A stretch of 64,000 bases of DNA from UBA11222 sp049323435 (GCA_049323435.1 JBMOMX010000036.1:16527-80526); one strand, 5' to 3'. Counted from the first letter of the stretch, positions 25,462 through 35,370 are shown. Notes: generated by a model not told the origin, from the sequence alone. Made by a program: numbers and translations.

Positions 25462-26787
25462 ATGCATCATCACTTTATTGACCGGCGCGCAAATCCAAAG
25501 GACAAGAGCCTTGGCAATCGCCAGCGGTTCCTGCGCCGGGCGCGCGCGCGCATCAAGGAGGTGGTGAACCGTTCCGTGCAGGATCGCAATGTAACCGATG
25601 TGGCCACTGGCGAAACCATCACCATTCCAGCCAGGGGTATAGAAGAACCGCAATTGCGCAATGCCCGCAGCGGCGGCAATCGTAACCGGGTATTTACCGG
25701 CAATAAGGAATATGTGACCGGCGATCAGATCGACAAACCCCAGGGTGGCAGCGGGCAGGGCGGCAAGGAAGGATCTGACGATGGCGATGGGGAGGAAGAT
25801 TTCCGTTTCACCCTTAGCCGGGAGGAATTTCTGGATTTATTCTTTGAAGATCTGGAATTGCCCGATCTGGTGAAAACCAGCCTTCAGGAGGTGCATAGCG
25901 TCAAACTGCACCGTGCCGGTCATTCGGCATCGGGGACGCCCACCAATCTGAATGTATTGCGGACCATGCGCAATGCACATGGCCGGCGCATCGCATTGCA
26001 CCGCCCCTCACGCGCGATGATTGAACGCCTTGAACAGGAAATTGCGGCGCTTCGCGCAAAGCCGGTGCTTGCCGCAGAAGAACAGGCGCGCCTGGCGGAG
26101 TTGGAGCCGCAATTGGAGGCGATGCTGCGCAAGATGCGCATCGTGCCCTATATTGATCCTGTGGATATCCGCTATAACCGCTACGAGACGCGGCCATCGC
26201 CGAACACCAAGGCGGTGATGTTCTGCCTGATGGACGTATCGGGCTCGATGGGAGAGCGCGAGAAAGATCTGGCCAAGCGCTTTTTCATGCTGTTGCATCT
26301 GTTTCTGGAACGCCGCTACAAACGCATTGAAGTGGTGTTCATCCGCCATACCCATCATGCCGAAGAAGTGGACGAGCAGACATTCTTTTACAGCCCGGAG
26401 ACCGGCGGCACCGTTGTCAGCACGGCATTGCTGGAAATGCGCCGTATCATCAAGGAACGTTATCCGACCGGCGAGTGGAACATTTACGCCGCCCAGGCAT
26501 CCGATGGCGAAAATTTTTCAGGAGATTCGGATCGCTGCAGGGAATTGCTGGTGCAGGAAATCATGCCGATGGTTCAGTATTATGCCTATATCGAGATATT
26601 GGATGAGCGCGAGTTCGATATTTTCCAGGACGCGCGTTCGGGGGCGGCGCTGTGGCGGGCCTATCAGGAAGTTTCCGATCAATGGCGCAATTTCGCCATG
26701 AAACGCATCTCGAAACCGGGGGATATCTATCCCGTCTTCCGCGAATTATTTTCCGGCAAAACCAGGGAACTGGCGGGTCAGGCGTAA
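25462..26787 (+). CDS. yeaH: YeaH/YhbH-family (DUF444) VWA protein
   Basis: A 441-residue DUF444 protein. The basic N-terminus HHFIDRRANPKDKSLGNRQR is characteristic. A Gly/Asp-rich linker is near residue 100, and a von Willebrand A-like domain carries the MIDAS-type motif DVSGSMGEREK (Asp258) and later ETGGTVVSTAL. Its partner genes prkA and spoVR flank it in many bacteria, and the three are thought to act together in stress physiology. The biochemical role is unknown. GGAG is 7 bases before the ATG. Confidence 0.92.
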   Translation: MHHHFIDRRANPKDKSLGNRQRFLRRARARIKEVVNRSVQDRNVTDVATGETITIPARGIEEPQLRNARSGGNRNRVFTGNKEYVTGDQIDKPQGGSGQGGKEGSDDGDGEEDFRFTLSREEFLDLFFEDLELPDLVKTSLQEVHSVKLHRAGHSASGTPTNLNVLRTMRNAHGRRIALHRPSRAMIERLEQEIAALRAKPVLAAEEQARLAELEPQLEAMLRKMRIVPYIDPVDIRYNRYETRPSPNTKAVMFCLMDVSGSMGEREKDLAKRFFMLLHLFLERRYKRIEVVFIRHTHHAEEVDEQTFFYSPETGGTVVSTALLEMRRIIKERYPTGEWNIYAAQASDGENFSGDSDRCRELLVQEIMPMVQYYAYIEILDEREFDIFQDARSGAALWRAYQEVSDQWRNFAMKRISKPGDIYPVFRELFSGKTRELAGQA

Positions 26788-26811
26788 TATTCCTCAAACC
26801 ATAGCGGCAGC

Positions 26812-28380
26812 ATGGCCATGATCAGCAAGGCGAGCAGCACTTTACTCTTTGACGGATCCGACTGGAATTTTCCCACGTTGGAAAAAACCTATAAGGCGAT
26901 TGAGGAAATCGCTTTGCAGGATCTGGGGCTTGATGTTTATCGCAACCAGATTGAAATCATATCGTCCGAGCAGATGCTGGACGCCTATTCCTCTGTCGGC
27001 ATGCCGCTAATGTATCAGCATTGGTCGTTTGGCAAGCGTTTCGCCCGTGATGAAATGCTCTATCGCAAGGGCTATCAGGGGCTGGCCTATGAGATAGTGA
27101 TCAATTCCAATCCCTGCATCAGCTACAATATGGAAGAAAACACCATGCCGATGCAGACGCTGGTAATGGCGCATGCCGCATTTGGCCACAATCATTTTTT
27201 CAAGAACAATTATCTGTTCCGTCAATGGACCGATGCAGACGGCATTCTGGAATATTTGCAGTTCGCAAAAAGCTATATCGCCAAGTGCGAAGAAAAGCAT
27301 GGCGTCAGGGCAGTGGAGGAAATTCTCGATGCGGCCCATGCGCTGATGGATCATGGCGTGTTCCGTTTTCGCAGGCCGCCGCCATTGTCAACCCGCGAGG
27401 AAGAAAGCAAGCGCCGCCTTCGAGAGGAATATGAGGCCCGCACATTCAATGATTTATGGCGCACATTGCCCTCCAGGGGCAAGGACGCCGCCATGAGCGA
27501 AAGCGAAGAGGAATTTCAGCGCCGCCGCAAGCTGCTTAAGCTGCCGCAGGAAAATATTCTGTATTTTCTGGAAAAATTCAGCCCGGTTCTGGAAACCTGG
27601 CAGCGCGAGCTGTTGCGTATCGTGCGCACCATTGCCCAGTATTTTTATCCGCAAAAACAGACCAAGGTGATGAATGAAGGCTGCGCTTCATTTGTGCATT
27701 ATTACATTGCCAATACGCTGTACGATCAGGGCCGCATCACCGAGGGGGCATTGCTGGAAATTCTGCACAGTCATTCCAGCGTAGTCATGCAGCCTGCCTA
27801 TGATGATCCGCGCTATAGCGGTATGAACCCTTATGCGCTGGGCTTTGAAATGATGTGCGACATCAAGCGCATCTGCACCGAGCCGGCGGATGAAGACCGG
27901 GAATGGTTTCCGGACCTGGCGGGCAGCGGCGACTGGCGCGCGGCGCTGCGTTATGCCTGGGCCAATTACCGCGATGAATCTTTTATCCTGCAATATCTCA
28001 GCCCGCATCTGATGCGCAAATTCCGCATGTTCCTGATCACCGATAATGAAAATGAAAGCCAGTACAAGGTGTCGGGCATTCATGATGCGGCCGGCTTTCG
28101 CAAAGTGCGCGCGGCGCTCGCGCAATCCTATGAAATTGGGCGGATTGATCCTGATATTCAGGTGGTGGATGCCGATTTAAAGGGCGACCGCCGCCTTACC
28201 CTGCGGCATCTGGCCCTGGACAGAATTCCGCTGGACACCAAAGATCGTGATCAGTCGCTCAAACATTTGCGGCGGTTATGGGGTTATGATGTCAGCATTG
28301 AAAGCGTCGACCGGGATAGCGGCGCCCTGATTTCCGAAGCCCTGCTCACCAGCGACAGGCTGGAGACGAGCATCCGGTAA
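26812..28380 (+). CDS. SpoVR-family protein (YcgB-like)
   Basis: A 522-residue SpoVR/YcgB family protein. Clear family stretches are PLMYQHWSFGKRF, YEIVINSNPCISY, MAHAAFGHNHFFKNNYLF, ILYFLEKFSPVLETWQREL and MNEGCASFVHYYI. The many conserved His and Glu residues suggest a metal site, but no activity is established. In Bacillus, SpoVR affects spore cortex. Here it is the last gene of prkA-yeaH-spoVR in a non-sporulating lineage. It starts 24 bp after yeaH. Two ATGs (26812, 26818) are possible. Confidence 0.93.
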   Translation: MAMISKASSTLLFDGSDWNFPTLEKTYKAIEEIALQDLGLDVYRNQIEIISSEQMLDAYSSVGMPLMYQHWSFGKRFARDEMLYRKGYQGLAYEIVINSNPCISYNMEENTMPMQTLVMAHAAFGHNHFFKNNYLFRQWTDADGILEYLQFAKSYIAKCEEKHGVRAVEEILDAAHALMDHGVFRFRRPPPLSTREEESKRRLREEYEARTFNDLWRTLPSRGKDAAMSESEEEFQRRRKLLKLPQENILYFLEKFSPVLETWQRELLRIVRTIAQYFYPQKQTKVMNEGCASFVHYYIANTLYDQGRITEGALLEILHSHSSVVMQPAYDDPRYSGMNPYALGFEMMCDIKRICTEPADEDREWFPDLAGSGDWRAALRYAWANYRDESFILQYLSPHLMRKFRMFLITDNENESQYKVSGIHDAAGFRKVRAALAQSYEIGRIDPDIQVVDADLKGDRRLTLRHLALDRIPLDTKDRDQSLKHLRRLWGYDVSIESVDRDSGALISEALLTSDRLETSIR

Positions 28381-28386
28381 TCCCCG

Positions 28387-28422
28387 GCCCTCACCCCCGC
28401 GGGAGGGGGTCAGGGTGAGGGC
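28387..28422. repeat. GC-rich inverted repeat after spoVR
   Basis: GCCCTCACCC (28387-28396) and GGGTGAGGGC (28413-28422) are perfect 10-bp arms around a GC-rich loop. No T-run follows, so it is more likely a palindromic repeat or a Rho-dependent boundary than an intrinsic terminator. It lies between the convergent spoVR and gltA genes. Confidence 0.6.
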
Positions 28423-28471
28423 AAGAGCGATGAAGTCCGCTCACAAATTGCAATGATTACGCAAGCTGGGC

Positions 28472-29821
28472 TTATTTACGCGTGGCTATTGGCACATATT
28501 TGCGTTCTTTTGATCCCAGATAAAGCTGACGGGGGCGGCCGATTTTTTTACCCTTGTCGGTGATCATCTCATTCCATTGCGCCACCCAGCCGACCGTGCG
28601 CGCCACGGCGAAAATCACCGTGAACATGGAGGGCGGAAAGCCCAGCGCGCGTTCAATAATGCCGGAATAGAAATCGACATTGGGATAGAGCTGACGGTCG
28701 ATGAAATATTTGTCGTTCAACGCAATTTTCTCAAGCTCCATCGCGATCTGCAACAGCGGATCATGCTTGATGCCCAGCACGCCCAGCACTTCGTGACAGG
28801 TTTTGCGCATGACCGTCGCGCGCGGGTCGTAATTCTTGTACACCCGGTGGCCAAATCCCATCAGCTTGCTGTGGTCGTTCTTGTCCTTGGCGCGGGAGAT
28901 AAATTCTCCAATCTTGTCAACCGAGCCAATGGATTGCAGCATGTTCAGCGCCGCTTCATTGGCGCCGCCATGACTGGGCCCCCACAGGCTGGCGATGCCC
29001 GCCGCGATACAGGCGAAAGGATTGGCTTCCGAAGATCCCGCCAGGCGCACGGTTGAGGTCGATGCATTCTGTTCATGATCCGCATGCAGAATGAAAATGC
29101 GGTCCATGGCGCGCGCAATGACCGGGTTGACCTTGTATTCTTCCGCCGGAACGGAAAAGCACATATGCAGGAAATTTTCCGCATAGCTGAGCTCGTTGCG
29201 CGGATACACGAAAGGCTGTCCCAGAGAATATTTATAGGCCAGCGCCGCAATGGTCGGCATTTTGGCGATCATCCGGTAACTTGCGACCATGCGCTGATGC
29301 GGGTCGTTAATATCGGTCGAGTCATGATAAAATGCCGACAGGGCGCCAACCACGCCGCACATTACGGCCATCGGATGGCTGTCGCGGCGAAAGCCCCGGA
29401 ATACGGTGATGATCTGTTCATGCAGCATGGTGTGCATGGTGATGTCATGGACGAATTTCGCCTTTTGCTTTTTGTTCGGCAGTTCGCCATTCAGCAGCAG
29501 ATAGGAAGTTTCCATGAAATCGCTTTTCATGGCCAGTTCGTCAATGGAATAGCCGCGATGGCGCAGAATGCCAGCGTCTCCGTCAATATAGGTAATTTGA
29601 GAATCGCAGCTTGCGGTAGAGGTGAAACCCGGATCATAGGTAAACATTCCGGTTTCTGCATACAGCTTGCGCACATCAATGACGCTGGGTCCTTCGCTGC
29701 CATGCATAACCGGCAGTTCCAGTGTCTTGCCGCCATAGTTAAGGGTGACCGAGTTGATTTTCTTTGCCGCAGCCGGTGCCGCCTTCGGTGTAGCCTTTGC
29801 AGTTGTTTTTGCCTTGCTCAT
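28472..29821 (-). CDS. gltA: Citrate synthase
   Basis: A 449-residue type II (hexameric) citrate synthase that condenses acetyl-CoA with oxaloacetate. Family motifs are TYIDGDAGILRHRGYSI, the catalytic-His region HADHEQNASTSTVR, the second His/Asp region GFGHRVYKNYDPRA and the C-terminal RPRQLYLG. The first 20 or so residues are an Ala/Lys-rich extension. The ATG at 29821 is chosen because AAGGAG lies 6 bases upstream. An ATG 12 codons earlier lacks support. gltX lies upstream on the same strand, as in many alphaproteobacteria. Confidence 0.95.
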   Translation of the reverse strand: MSKAKTTAKATPKAAPAAAKKINSVTLNYGGKTLELPVMHGSEGPSVIDVRKLYAETGMFTYDPGFTSTASCDSQITYIDGDAGILRHRGYSIDELAMKSDFMETSYLLLNGELPNKKQKAKFVHDITMHTMLHEQIITVFRGFRRDSHPMAVMCGVVGALSAFYHDSTDINDPHQRMVASYRMIAKMPTIAALAYKYSLGQPFVYPRNELSYAENFLHMCFSVPAEEYKVNPVIARAMDRIFILHADHEQNASTSTVRLAGSSEANPFACIAAGIASLWGPSHGGANEAALNMLQSIGSVDKIGEFISRAKDKNDHSKLMGFGHRVYKNYDPRATVMRKTCHEVLGVLGIKHDPLLQIAMELEKIALNDKYFIDRQLYPNVDFYSGIIERALGFPPSMFTVIFAVARTVGWVAQWNEMITDKGKKIGRPRQLYLGSKERKYVPIATRK

Positions 29822-29937
29822 CCATAACTCCTTGTTGCGGTGGTCTGTATTGCCCATATCACGACACTATCGCGCAATTATTAATCATATATATGTTGCG
29901 CTGCACAAGATAGTATCGCAAGCGATAAAAGATTCAA

Positions 29938-31362
29938 TTAGTCACTTTGGCGGTCACTCTGGTCATGGATACGGGCGAGGCTTTCTTTTTGGCCTAGGCT
30001 TAACAAAACGTCAAAAATTCCCGGTGATGTGGTGGAACCCGTCAGCGCGGCGCGCAATGGCTGGGCCGCCTGGCCCAGTTTCATGCCATTTGCCCCGGCA
30101 AATTCCCGTATACAGGCCTCGATGGTTTCGGCTGTCCAGTCATTCAGGACCGCCAGCGCCGCCGCCAGCCCTTTCAGGCGGGTGCGCGCCTCCGGCGTCA
30201 GCAATCTGGCGGCCGCTTCTTCCAGCGCCAGTGGCCGCTCTGCAAACAAAAAGCCGGCATTTCTGGCAAGCTCCACCAGATTGGTGGCGCGTTCCTTCAA
30301 TCCGGGCAGGGCGATTTCCAGCCGCGCACGGCCCGCTGCATCCACCGGCTTGCCATTCAGCCGGGCAAGGGTTTGCAGCAGTTCGGGCAACAGGGCCTCG
30401 GGCGGCATTTCGCGCATATATACGCCATTCAGATTTTCCAGTTTGGCAAAATCAAACCGCGCGGCGGATTTGCCAATGCCCGCCAGATCGAACCAATGGA
30501 TGGCCTGTTGCGTGGAAATGATTTCATCATCGCCATGCGCCCAGCCCAGCCGCAACAGATAGTTGCGCATCGCGTCGGGCAGATAGCCCATATCGCGATA
30601 GGCATCGACGCCCAGCGCGCCATGACGTTTGGACAGTTTTGCGCCATCCGGCCCCAATATCATTGGCAGATGCGCAAATACCGGCGCAGTCCAGCCCATG
30701 GCGTGATAAATCTGCAATTGCCGCGCCGTATTGGTGAAATGATCATCGCCCCGGATCACATGGCTGATCGCCATGTCATGATCATCGACAACCACCGACA
30801 GCATATAAGTGGGCGTGCCATCGCTGCGCAGCAGAACGAAATCGTCCAGTTGCATATTGCTGAAACTGACTTTTCCCAGCACCTGATCATCGACGATGGT
30901 CTCGCCGGTTTGCGGAACCTTGAGGCGCACTACGGGCGGAACGCCGGCGGGCGCATCGGATGGGTCGCGATCGCGCCACATGCCGTTATAGATGGGCGGC
31001 TTGCCCTCCGCGCGGGCGGTTTCACGCATGGCTTCCAGCTCTTCCTGGGTGCAATAGCAATGATAGGCCTTGCCGGCAGCCAGCAACTGGCGCGCCACTT
31101 CGGCATGGCGTTCACGCAGGGCAAACTGAAAAATCGGCGGCGCGTCCGCCTCCAGCCCCAGCCAGGCCATGCCCTCTATAATGGCGTCGATGGCCGCCTG
31201 AGTGGAGCGTTCCCGGTCCGTATCCTCGATGCGCAACAGAAATCTGCCGCCATGATGGCGTGCAAACAGCCAGTTGAACAGCGCCGTGCGCGCCCCGCCA
31301 ATATGCAGAAAGCCGGTGGGCGAGGGCGCAAAACGGGTAATGATGGGCCGTGTATCTGACAT
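29938..31362 (-). CDS. gltX: Glutamyl-tRNA synthetase
   Basis: A 474-residue class I aminoacyl-tRNA synthetase. The HIGH-type motif is SPTGFLHIGG (about 14-23) and the KMSKS-type motif is KLSKRHG. There is a zinc-like Cys pair in HCYCTQEELEAM. A C-terminal helical anticodon domain is present. A second GluRS is common in alphaproteobacteria (GltX1/GltX2, one of which can charge tRNA-Gln). Whether this copy is discriminating cannot be told. It is divergent from comEC across 79 bp. Confidence 0.94.
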   Translation of the reverse strand: MSDTRPIITRFAPSPTGFLHIGGARTALFNWLFARHHGGRFLLRIEDTDRERSTQAAIDAIIEGMAWLGLEADAPPIFQFALRERHAEVARQLLAAGKAYHCYCTQEELEAMRETARAEGKPPIYNGMWRDRDPSDAPAGVPPVVRLKVPQTGETIVDDQVLGKVSFSNMQLDDFVLLRSDGTPTYMLSVVVDDHDMAISHVIRGDDHFTNTARQLQIYHAMGWTAPVFAHLPMILGPDGAKLSKRHGALGVDAYRDMGYLPDAMRNYLLRLGWAHGDDEIISTQQAIHWFDLAGIGKSAARFDFAKLENLNGVYMREMPPEALLPELLQTLARLNGKPVDAAGRARLEIALPGLKERATNLVELARNAGFLFAERPLALEEAAARLLTPEARTRLKGLAAALAVLNDWTAETIEACIREFAGANGMKLGQAAQPLRAALTGSTTSPGIFDVLLSLGQKESLARIHDQSDRQSD

Positions 31363-31441
31363 GAAGCGGGCGATTCCAGTAAGGGGTTGCTTAATGCCAG
31401 CATGCTTAGCACACTTGCAGGCCAGGGGTTAAGTAGAGGGA

Positions 31442-33637
31442 TTGCAGGTGGCGGTGGGACGGCTCGCGCCGGGAATGCGCACGCATATTCAGCTGCGGCT
31501 TGCGGCGCTGATTGTTGCAGGCTTGCGGCTATACACAGGCATTCGCGAGAATTTTCTGGCTGACCGCGCGCGTTGGGCGCTGTGGGCGCCGGTATTATTG
31601 TCTGGCGGTATCGGGATTTATTTTGCTCTGCCGCAGGAACCGGTTCGCATCGCGGGATTGGTTGCGGTGATTTTGCCGGCGCTATGCGTTTTTATTAGCC
31701 GCAACCGGCCGGGCATACAGCTTTTATGCATCTGCCTGATGCTGATCGCCGCCGGGTTCGGCGCCGCGCAATGGCGCAGTTTCACCCGTGATGCGCCGCT
31801 GATTGCGAAACGGCTGGGGCCGGTAAATATTACCGGACAGTTGATTGCGCTGGAACGCCAGGACAATGGGGTGCGCTATCTGATTGCGCCAGATATGATT
31901 ACGGGTCTGACGCCGGAACATTTGCCGGCCCGCATCCGCCTGCGTCTAAGCGGCAAGGAACGGGCCGATGCCAGCCTTAAGGCGGGCGATCAGGTGCAAT
32001 TGCGTGCGGTGCTGCTGCCGCCGCCCGGGCCGGTTACGCCGGGCGGGTTTGATTATGGCCGGATGCTGTGGTTTGAGCGCATCGGCGCGGTGGGCTTTAT
32101 TATATCTGCGCCACAGCTTTTGGATATGCCGCGCCAGGATGGGCTGATGCAGGACGCCGGGTTGCGCCTGACGGCGCTGCGCGACCGGCTGACGGCGCGG
32201 ATTATCGCCGCCATTCCCGGCAATGCGGGCGTGATGGCCGCCGCCATGATGACAGGCGACCGCGCGGCCATATCCGATGACGTGAACACCGCCATGAAAA
32301 ATTCCGGCCTGGCGCATCTGATTTCGATTTCCGGCCTGCATATGGGCATGGTGGCGGGCATATTGTTTTTTTCGCTGCGCGCCCTGCTGGCATTGATCGA
32401 GCCGGTGGCGCTGCGCTATCCGGTCAAAAAATGGTCGGCGGCGTTTGCGCTGTCCGGGGCCTTTTTGTATCTGCTGATTTCGGGAGCCTCGATTCCGACA
32501 CAGCGGTCGTTTTTCATGACGGGACTGGTGCTGACTGCGGTGATGCTGGACCGCACGGCGATTTCCATGCGCACCATCATGCTGGCCGCCAGCGTGATCG
32601 TGCTGATGGCCCCGGAAAGTCTGTACAGCGCCAGTTTTCAGATGTCGTTCGCCGCCGTGATTGCCCTGGTGGCGCTGTATGAGAATTTCAGCAGGCAATT
32701 ATCCATCAGCACAAGTGAGGATGGATGGATGCGGCGGGCCGCAAAATATGTTCTGGCCATGCTGGCCACCAGTCTTGTTGCGGGGCTTGCCACCGCGCCA
32801 TTTGCGGCGTTTCATTTCAACCGTTTTACCGTATACGGATTATTGGCCAATATGCTGGCGGTGCCGCTGACCGGCGCGGTCATCATGCCCGGCGCCGTCG
32901 CCGCTTTTATCCTGATGCCATTTGGGCTGGAGCGGCTGGCGCTGTGGCCTATGGGCTGGGGCGTGCAAGCGGTGATCAGCATCGCGCAATGGGTTGCAGG
33001 GCTTCCCGGCGCCGTTTTGGCGGTGGGACAGGCGCCGGACGCCGTATTGCTGCTGATTGCGGGCGGCGGGCTGTGGCTGTGCCTGTGGGAGCGAAGCTGG
33101 CGCTGGGCGGGGCTGGCGCTGGTTGCCATCGGCTTGATGATGTGGATGGGCGCCGCGTCATTCCGCCCGGATATTATGGTGGAAGGGCAGGGCCGCCTGA
33201 TCGGCGTGCGCAATGACGCGGGCAATCTGATTGTAAACAGTGCAACATCCGCCCGGCATACAGGGTCCGAATGGGCCAATCAGGAGGGCCTGACGGGACA
33301 GCTGCTGACGGTCAAGGATGATCCGCTTGCCGCCTGTGATAGTCAGGGCTGTCTGTTTACAGCGGGCAATGGGGAGGTGATAGCTTTTGTGCGCAATGCC
33401 GCTGCGCTGGAAGAAGATTGCGCAAAGGCCAGTATCGTGATCGCCAGCATCTCCGCGCATCAGTGCAAAGGCCCGCGTCTGGTGATTGATGCGCCAGATT
33501 TATATTACGGCGGCGGTCATGCGCTATGGATCACCTCTGATACTGTTCGCATCGAAACAGTCGCGCAAAAACGCGGGCTGCGCCCCTGGGTGCCGGTAAT
33601 TGAATTGAAATTGCAGGCTGGTTCTACACTGCGGTGA
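31442..33637 (+). CDS. comEC: ComEC/Rec2-family DNA-uptake membrane protein
   Basis: A 731-residue polytopic inner-membrane protein. It has early membrane helices (about 40-105), an OB-like periplasmic DUF4131 region (about 110-215), and the competence domain with the hallmark HLISISGLHMGMVAG (about 290-305), FLYLLISGASIPTQRS and some 7 to 9 helices. The usual C-terminal beta-lactamase-like domain is lost or strongly shortened: after the last helix only about 170 residues follow, with no HxHxDH motif. ComEC forms the channel for single-stranded DNA. The start is uncertain (TTG at 31442, ATG at 31475). It converges with the next SDR gene, overlapping by 14 bp. Confidence 0.88.
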   Translation: MQVAVGRLAPGMRTHIQLRLAALIVAGLRLYTGIRENFLADRARWALWAPVLLSGGIGIYFALPQEPVRIAGLVAVILPALCVFISRNRPGIQLLCICLMLIAAGFGAAQWRSFTRDAPLIAKRLGPVNITGQLIALERQDNGVRYLIAPDMITGLTPEHLPARIRLRLSGKERADASLKAGDQVQLRAVLLPPPGPVTPGGFDYGRMLWFERIGAVGFIISAPQLLDMPRQDGLMQDAGLRLTALRDRLTARIIAAIPGNAGVMAAAMMTGDRAAISDDVNTAMKNSGLAHLISISGLHMGMVAGILFFSLRALLALIEPVALRYPVKKWSAAFALSGAFLYLLISGASIPTQRSFFMTGLVLTAVMLDRTAISMRTIMLAASVIVLMAPESLYSASFQMSFAAVIALVALYENFSRQLSISTSEDGWMRRAAKYVLAMLATSLVAGLATAPFAAFHFNRFTVYGLLANMLAVPLTGAVIMPGAVAAFILMPFGLERLALWPMGWGVQAVISIAQWVAGLPGAVLAVGQAPDAVLLLIAGGGLWLCLWERSWRWAGLALVAIGLMMWMGAASFRPDIMVEGQGRLIGVRNDAGNLIVNSATSARHTGSEWANQEGLTGQLLTVKDDPLAACDSQGCLFTAGNGEVIAFVRNAAALEEDCAKASIVIASISAHQCKGPRLVIDAPDLYYGGGHALWITSDTVRIETVAQKRGLRPWVPVIELKLQAGSTLR

Positions 33638-34412
33638 CGCCGCCATCGACGATGAACTCCGTCCCGGTAATAAACGCCGCCTCGTCGGACGATAAAAACA
33701 CCACGGCGGCGGCGATGTCGCGCGGCGCGCCAATGCGGCCAATCGGGTGCGCATTCGCCATTAATTCGCGCATTTCATTATCGCTGCGGCGGCCGCTGGG
33801 ATGGGCCATCGCCAGATTGCCCATGGGTGTATCAATCAGACCCGGGTGCACGGAATTGCAGCGTATGCGTTTTTTGGCGAATTCGAGCGCCGTGGATTTG
33901 GTGAACAGCCGCACGCCGCCCTTGGTCATGGAATAAACCGGCGCATTGCGCGATCCCACCATGCCGGCGACCGATGAAATATTCACGATGGCGCTGCCCA
34001 CAGGCGCGGTGGCGGCGCGGCGCATCATTTCGGGCGCGCAGATTTTGGTGCCCAGAAACACGCCTTCCAGATTGATGGCGACCAGTTTGGCGAATTCCTC
34101 CTGCGTCGTCTCCAGAATGGATTTTGCAACATAGGTTCCGGCATTGTTGAGCAGAATATCCACCCCGCCATAATTTTTCACGGCCGTGGCCACCGCATTT
34201 TCCCAATCGGCGGCGCGGGTGACATCCAGATGCACAAAACTCGCCTCAAAGCCCGCATCGCGGATTGCCTGGGCCGTGGCGGCCCCGTCCGCGTCCAGCA
34301 CGTCGCCGATCACGACCTTCGCCCCATGCTCGGCCATCCGCCGTGCGCATTCGCCGCCAATGCCGCGCGCCCCGCCGCTGACAATCGCCACTTTTCCATC
34401 CACTCGGTTCAT
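33624..34412 (-). CDS. SDR-family oxidoreductase
   Basis: A 262-residue classical short-chain dehydrogenase/reductase. It has the cofactor motif SGGARGIGG near residue 12, NNAGTYV, the catalytic Ser in NISSVAGMVGS, Tyr/Lys in YSMTKGG, and the C-terminal GTEFIVDGGVTAV. Asp in the IGDVLDADG segment suggests an NAD+ preference. The substrate is unknown; steroid or alcohol dehydrogenase-like relatives are the nearest in style. The ATG at 34412 has AGGGA upstream. It is divergent from the enoyl-CoA hydratase. Confidence 0.88.
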   Translation of the reverse strand: MNRVDGKVAIVSGGARGIGGECARRMAEHGAKVVIGDVLDADGAATAQAIRDAGFEASFVHLDVTRAADWENAVATAVKNYGGVDILLNNAGTYVAKSILETTQEEFAKLVAINLEGVFLGTKICAPEMMRRAATAPVGSAIVNISSVAGMVGSRNAPVYSMTKGGVRLFTKSTALEFAKKRIRCNSVHPGLIDTPMGNLAMAHPSGRRSDNEMRELMANAHPIGRIGAPRDIAAAVVFLSSDEAAFITGTEFIVDGGVTAV

Positions 34413-34498
34413 GCGCTTTTTCCCTGAAATGTTGTGTTTTCTCCCAGATAGAAAAGCATTAGGCTTCTCTGGACACAAGCATTAGATGGGAGACGGGC

Positions 34499-35236
34499 AT
34501 GGCATTGGTGTTGCGCGAGGACAAAGAAGGCATTGCGGTTCTGACATTAAACCGGCCAGATCAGTTGAACGCCATGAATCCGGCGCTGTTTATCGAGTTG
34601 CGCGCCCATATAGACGCCATCGCCGCGGATACGCAGGGCGTTGGCTGCGTCATCCTCACGGGTGCGGGCAAAAGCTTTTCCGCAGGCAATGATCTGCGCG
34701 CGATTGCGGCGGGCGAACGCGCGCCGTCGCGGCATTATCAGGCGGAGACCATCGAGGCGCTGGAGGCCCTGCCGCAACCCACCATCTGCGGGGTGCGCGG
34801 CAACTGCTATACCGGCGCGCTCGAACTGATGCTGGGCTGCGACATGCTGCTTGCGTCGGAAACGGCGCGTTTCTGCGACACGCATGGAAAATTCGGCATG
34901 GTGCCCTCCTGGGGCCTCAGCCAGCGGCTGCCGCGCCGCGTTGGCCTGCTCAAGGCCAAGGAAATCTCCTTTACCGGGCGCATCATTCCGGGTGATGAGG
35001 CGGTGCGCATCGGGCTGGCCAATGCCTGCGTGCCAGATGCCGAGTTTGACGCCTATGTGATGCAGTTCGCGCGCAGCATCACCGCCAATAGCTGGCATTC
35101 GGCGCGCGGCAACAAGCTGCTGTATCAGAAAAGCCAACAGCTCGATCTGGCTGAGGGTCTGGTGTACGAGCGCGATTCAGGCCCGGGCGTTGCCCCGGAT
35201 ATGGCCGAACGCGTGGCGAATTTCGGCAGGAAATAG
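34499..35236 (+). CDS. Enoyl-CoA hydratase/isomerase family protein
   Basis: A 245-residue crotonase-fold enzyme. It has the N-terminal strand VLTLNRPDQLNAMNPALF, oxyanion-hole residues in GKSFSAGNDLRAI, the second oxyanion Gly and a Glu in GNCYTGALELMLGCD, and FGMVPSWGLSQRLPRRVG, where hydratases usually have a second Glu. Activity as hydratase, isomerase or another crotonase reaction cannot be separated. Divergent transcription from an SDR gene suggests shared CoA-ester or lipid metabolism, but this is only a suggestion. Confidence 0.88.
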   Translation: MALVLREDKEGIAVLTLNRPDQLNAMNPALFIELRAHIDAIAADTQGVGCVILTGAGKSFSAGNDLRAIAAGERAPSRHYQAETIEALEALPQPTICGVRGNCYTGALELMLGCDMLLASETARFCDTHGKFGMVPSWGLSQRLPRRVGLLKAKEISFTGRIIPGDEAVRIGLANACVPDAEFDAYVMQFARSITANSWHSARGNKLLYQKSQQLDLAEGLVYERDSGPGVAPDMAERVANFGRK

Positions 35237-35280
35237 TCACCATACTGCTATTAATGAAGGTTGGATGGCCCCATCCACTT

Positions 35281-35370
35281 TGTCACCCCGCACTTGTTGC
35301 GGGGTCCAGAGTTCCAATCTCAGTCTTTCCCTTATGACTCCTGGACCCCGGAATAAATCCGGGGTGACAG
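35281..35370 (+). repeat. Two-hairpin interspersed repeat, copy C (short form)
   Basis: 90 bp, nearly identical to copy A at 14664-14753. It starts TGTCACCCCGCACTTG and ends CCGGGGTGACAG, so the termini are inverted (TGTCACCCCG / CGGGGTGACA). It lies between the enoyl-CoA hydratase and the RusA-like gene. Confidence 0.9.
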
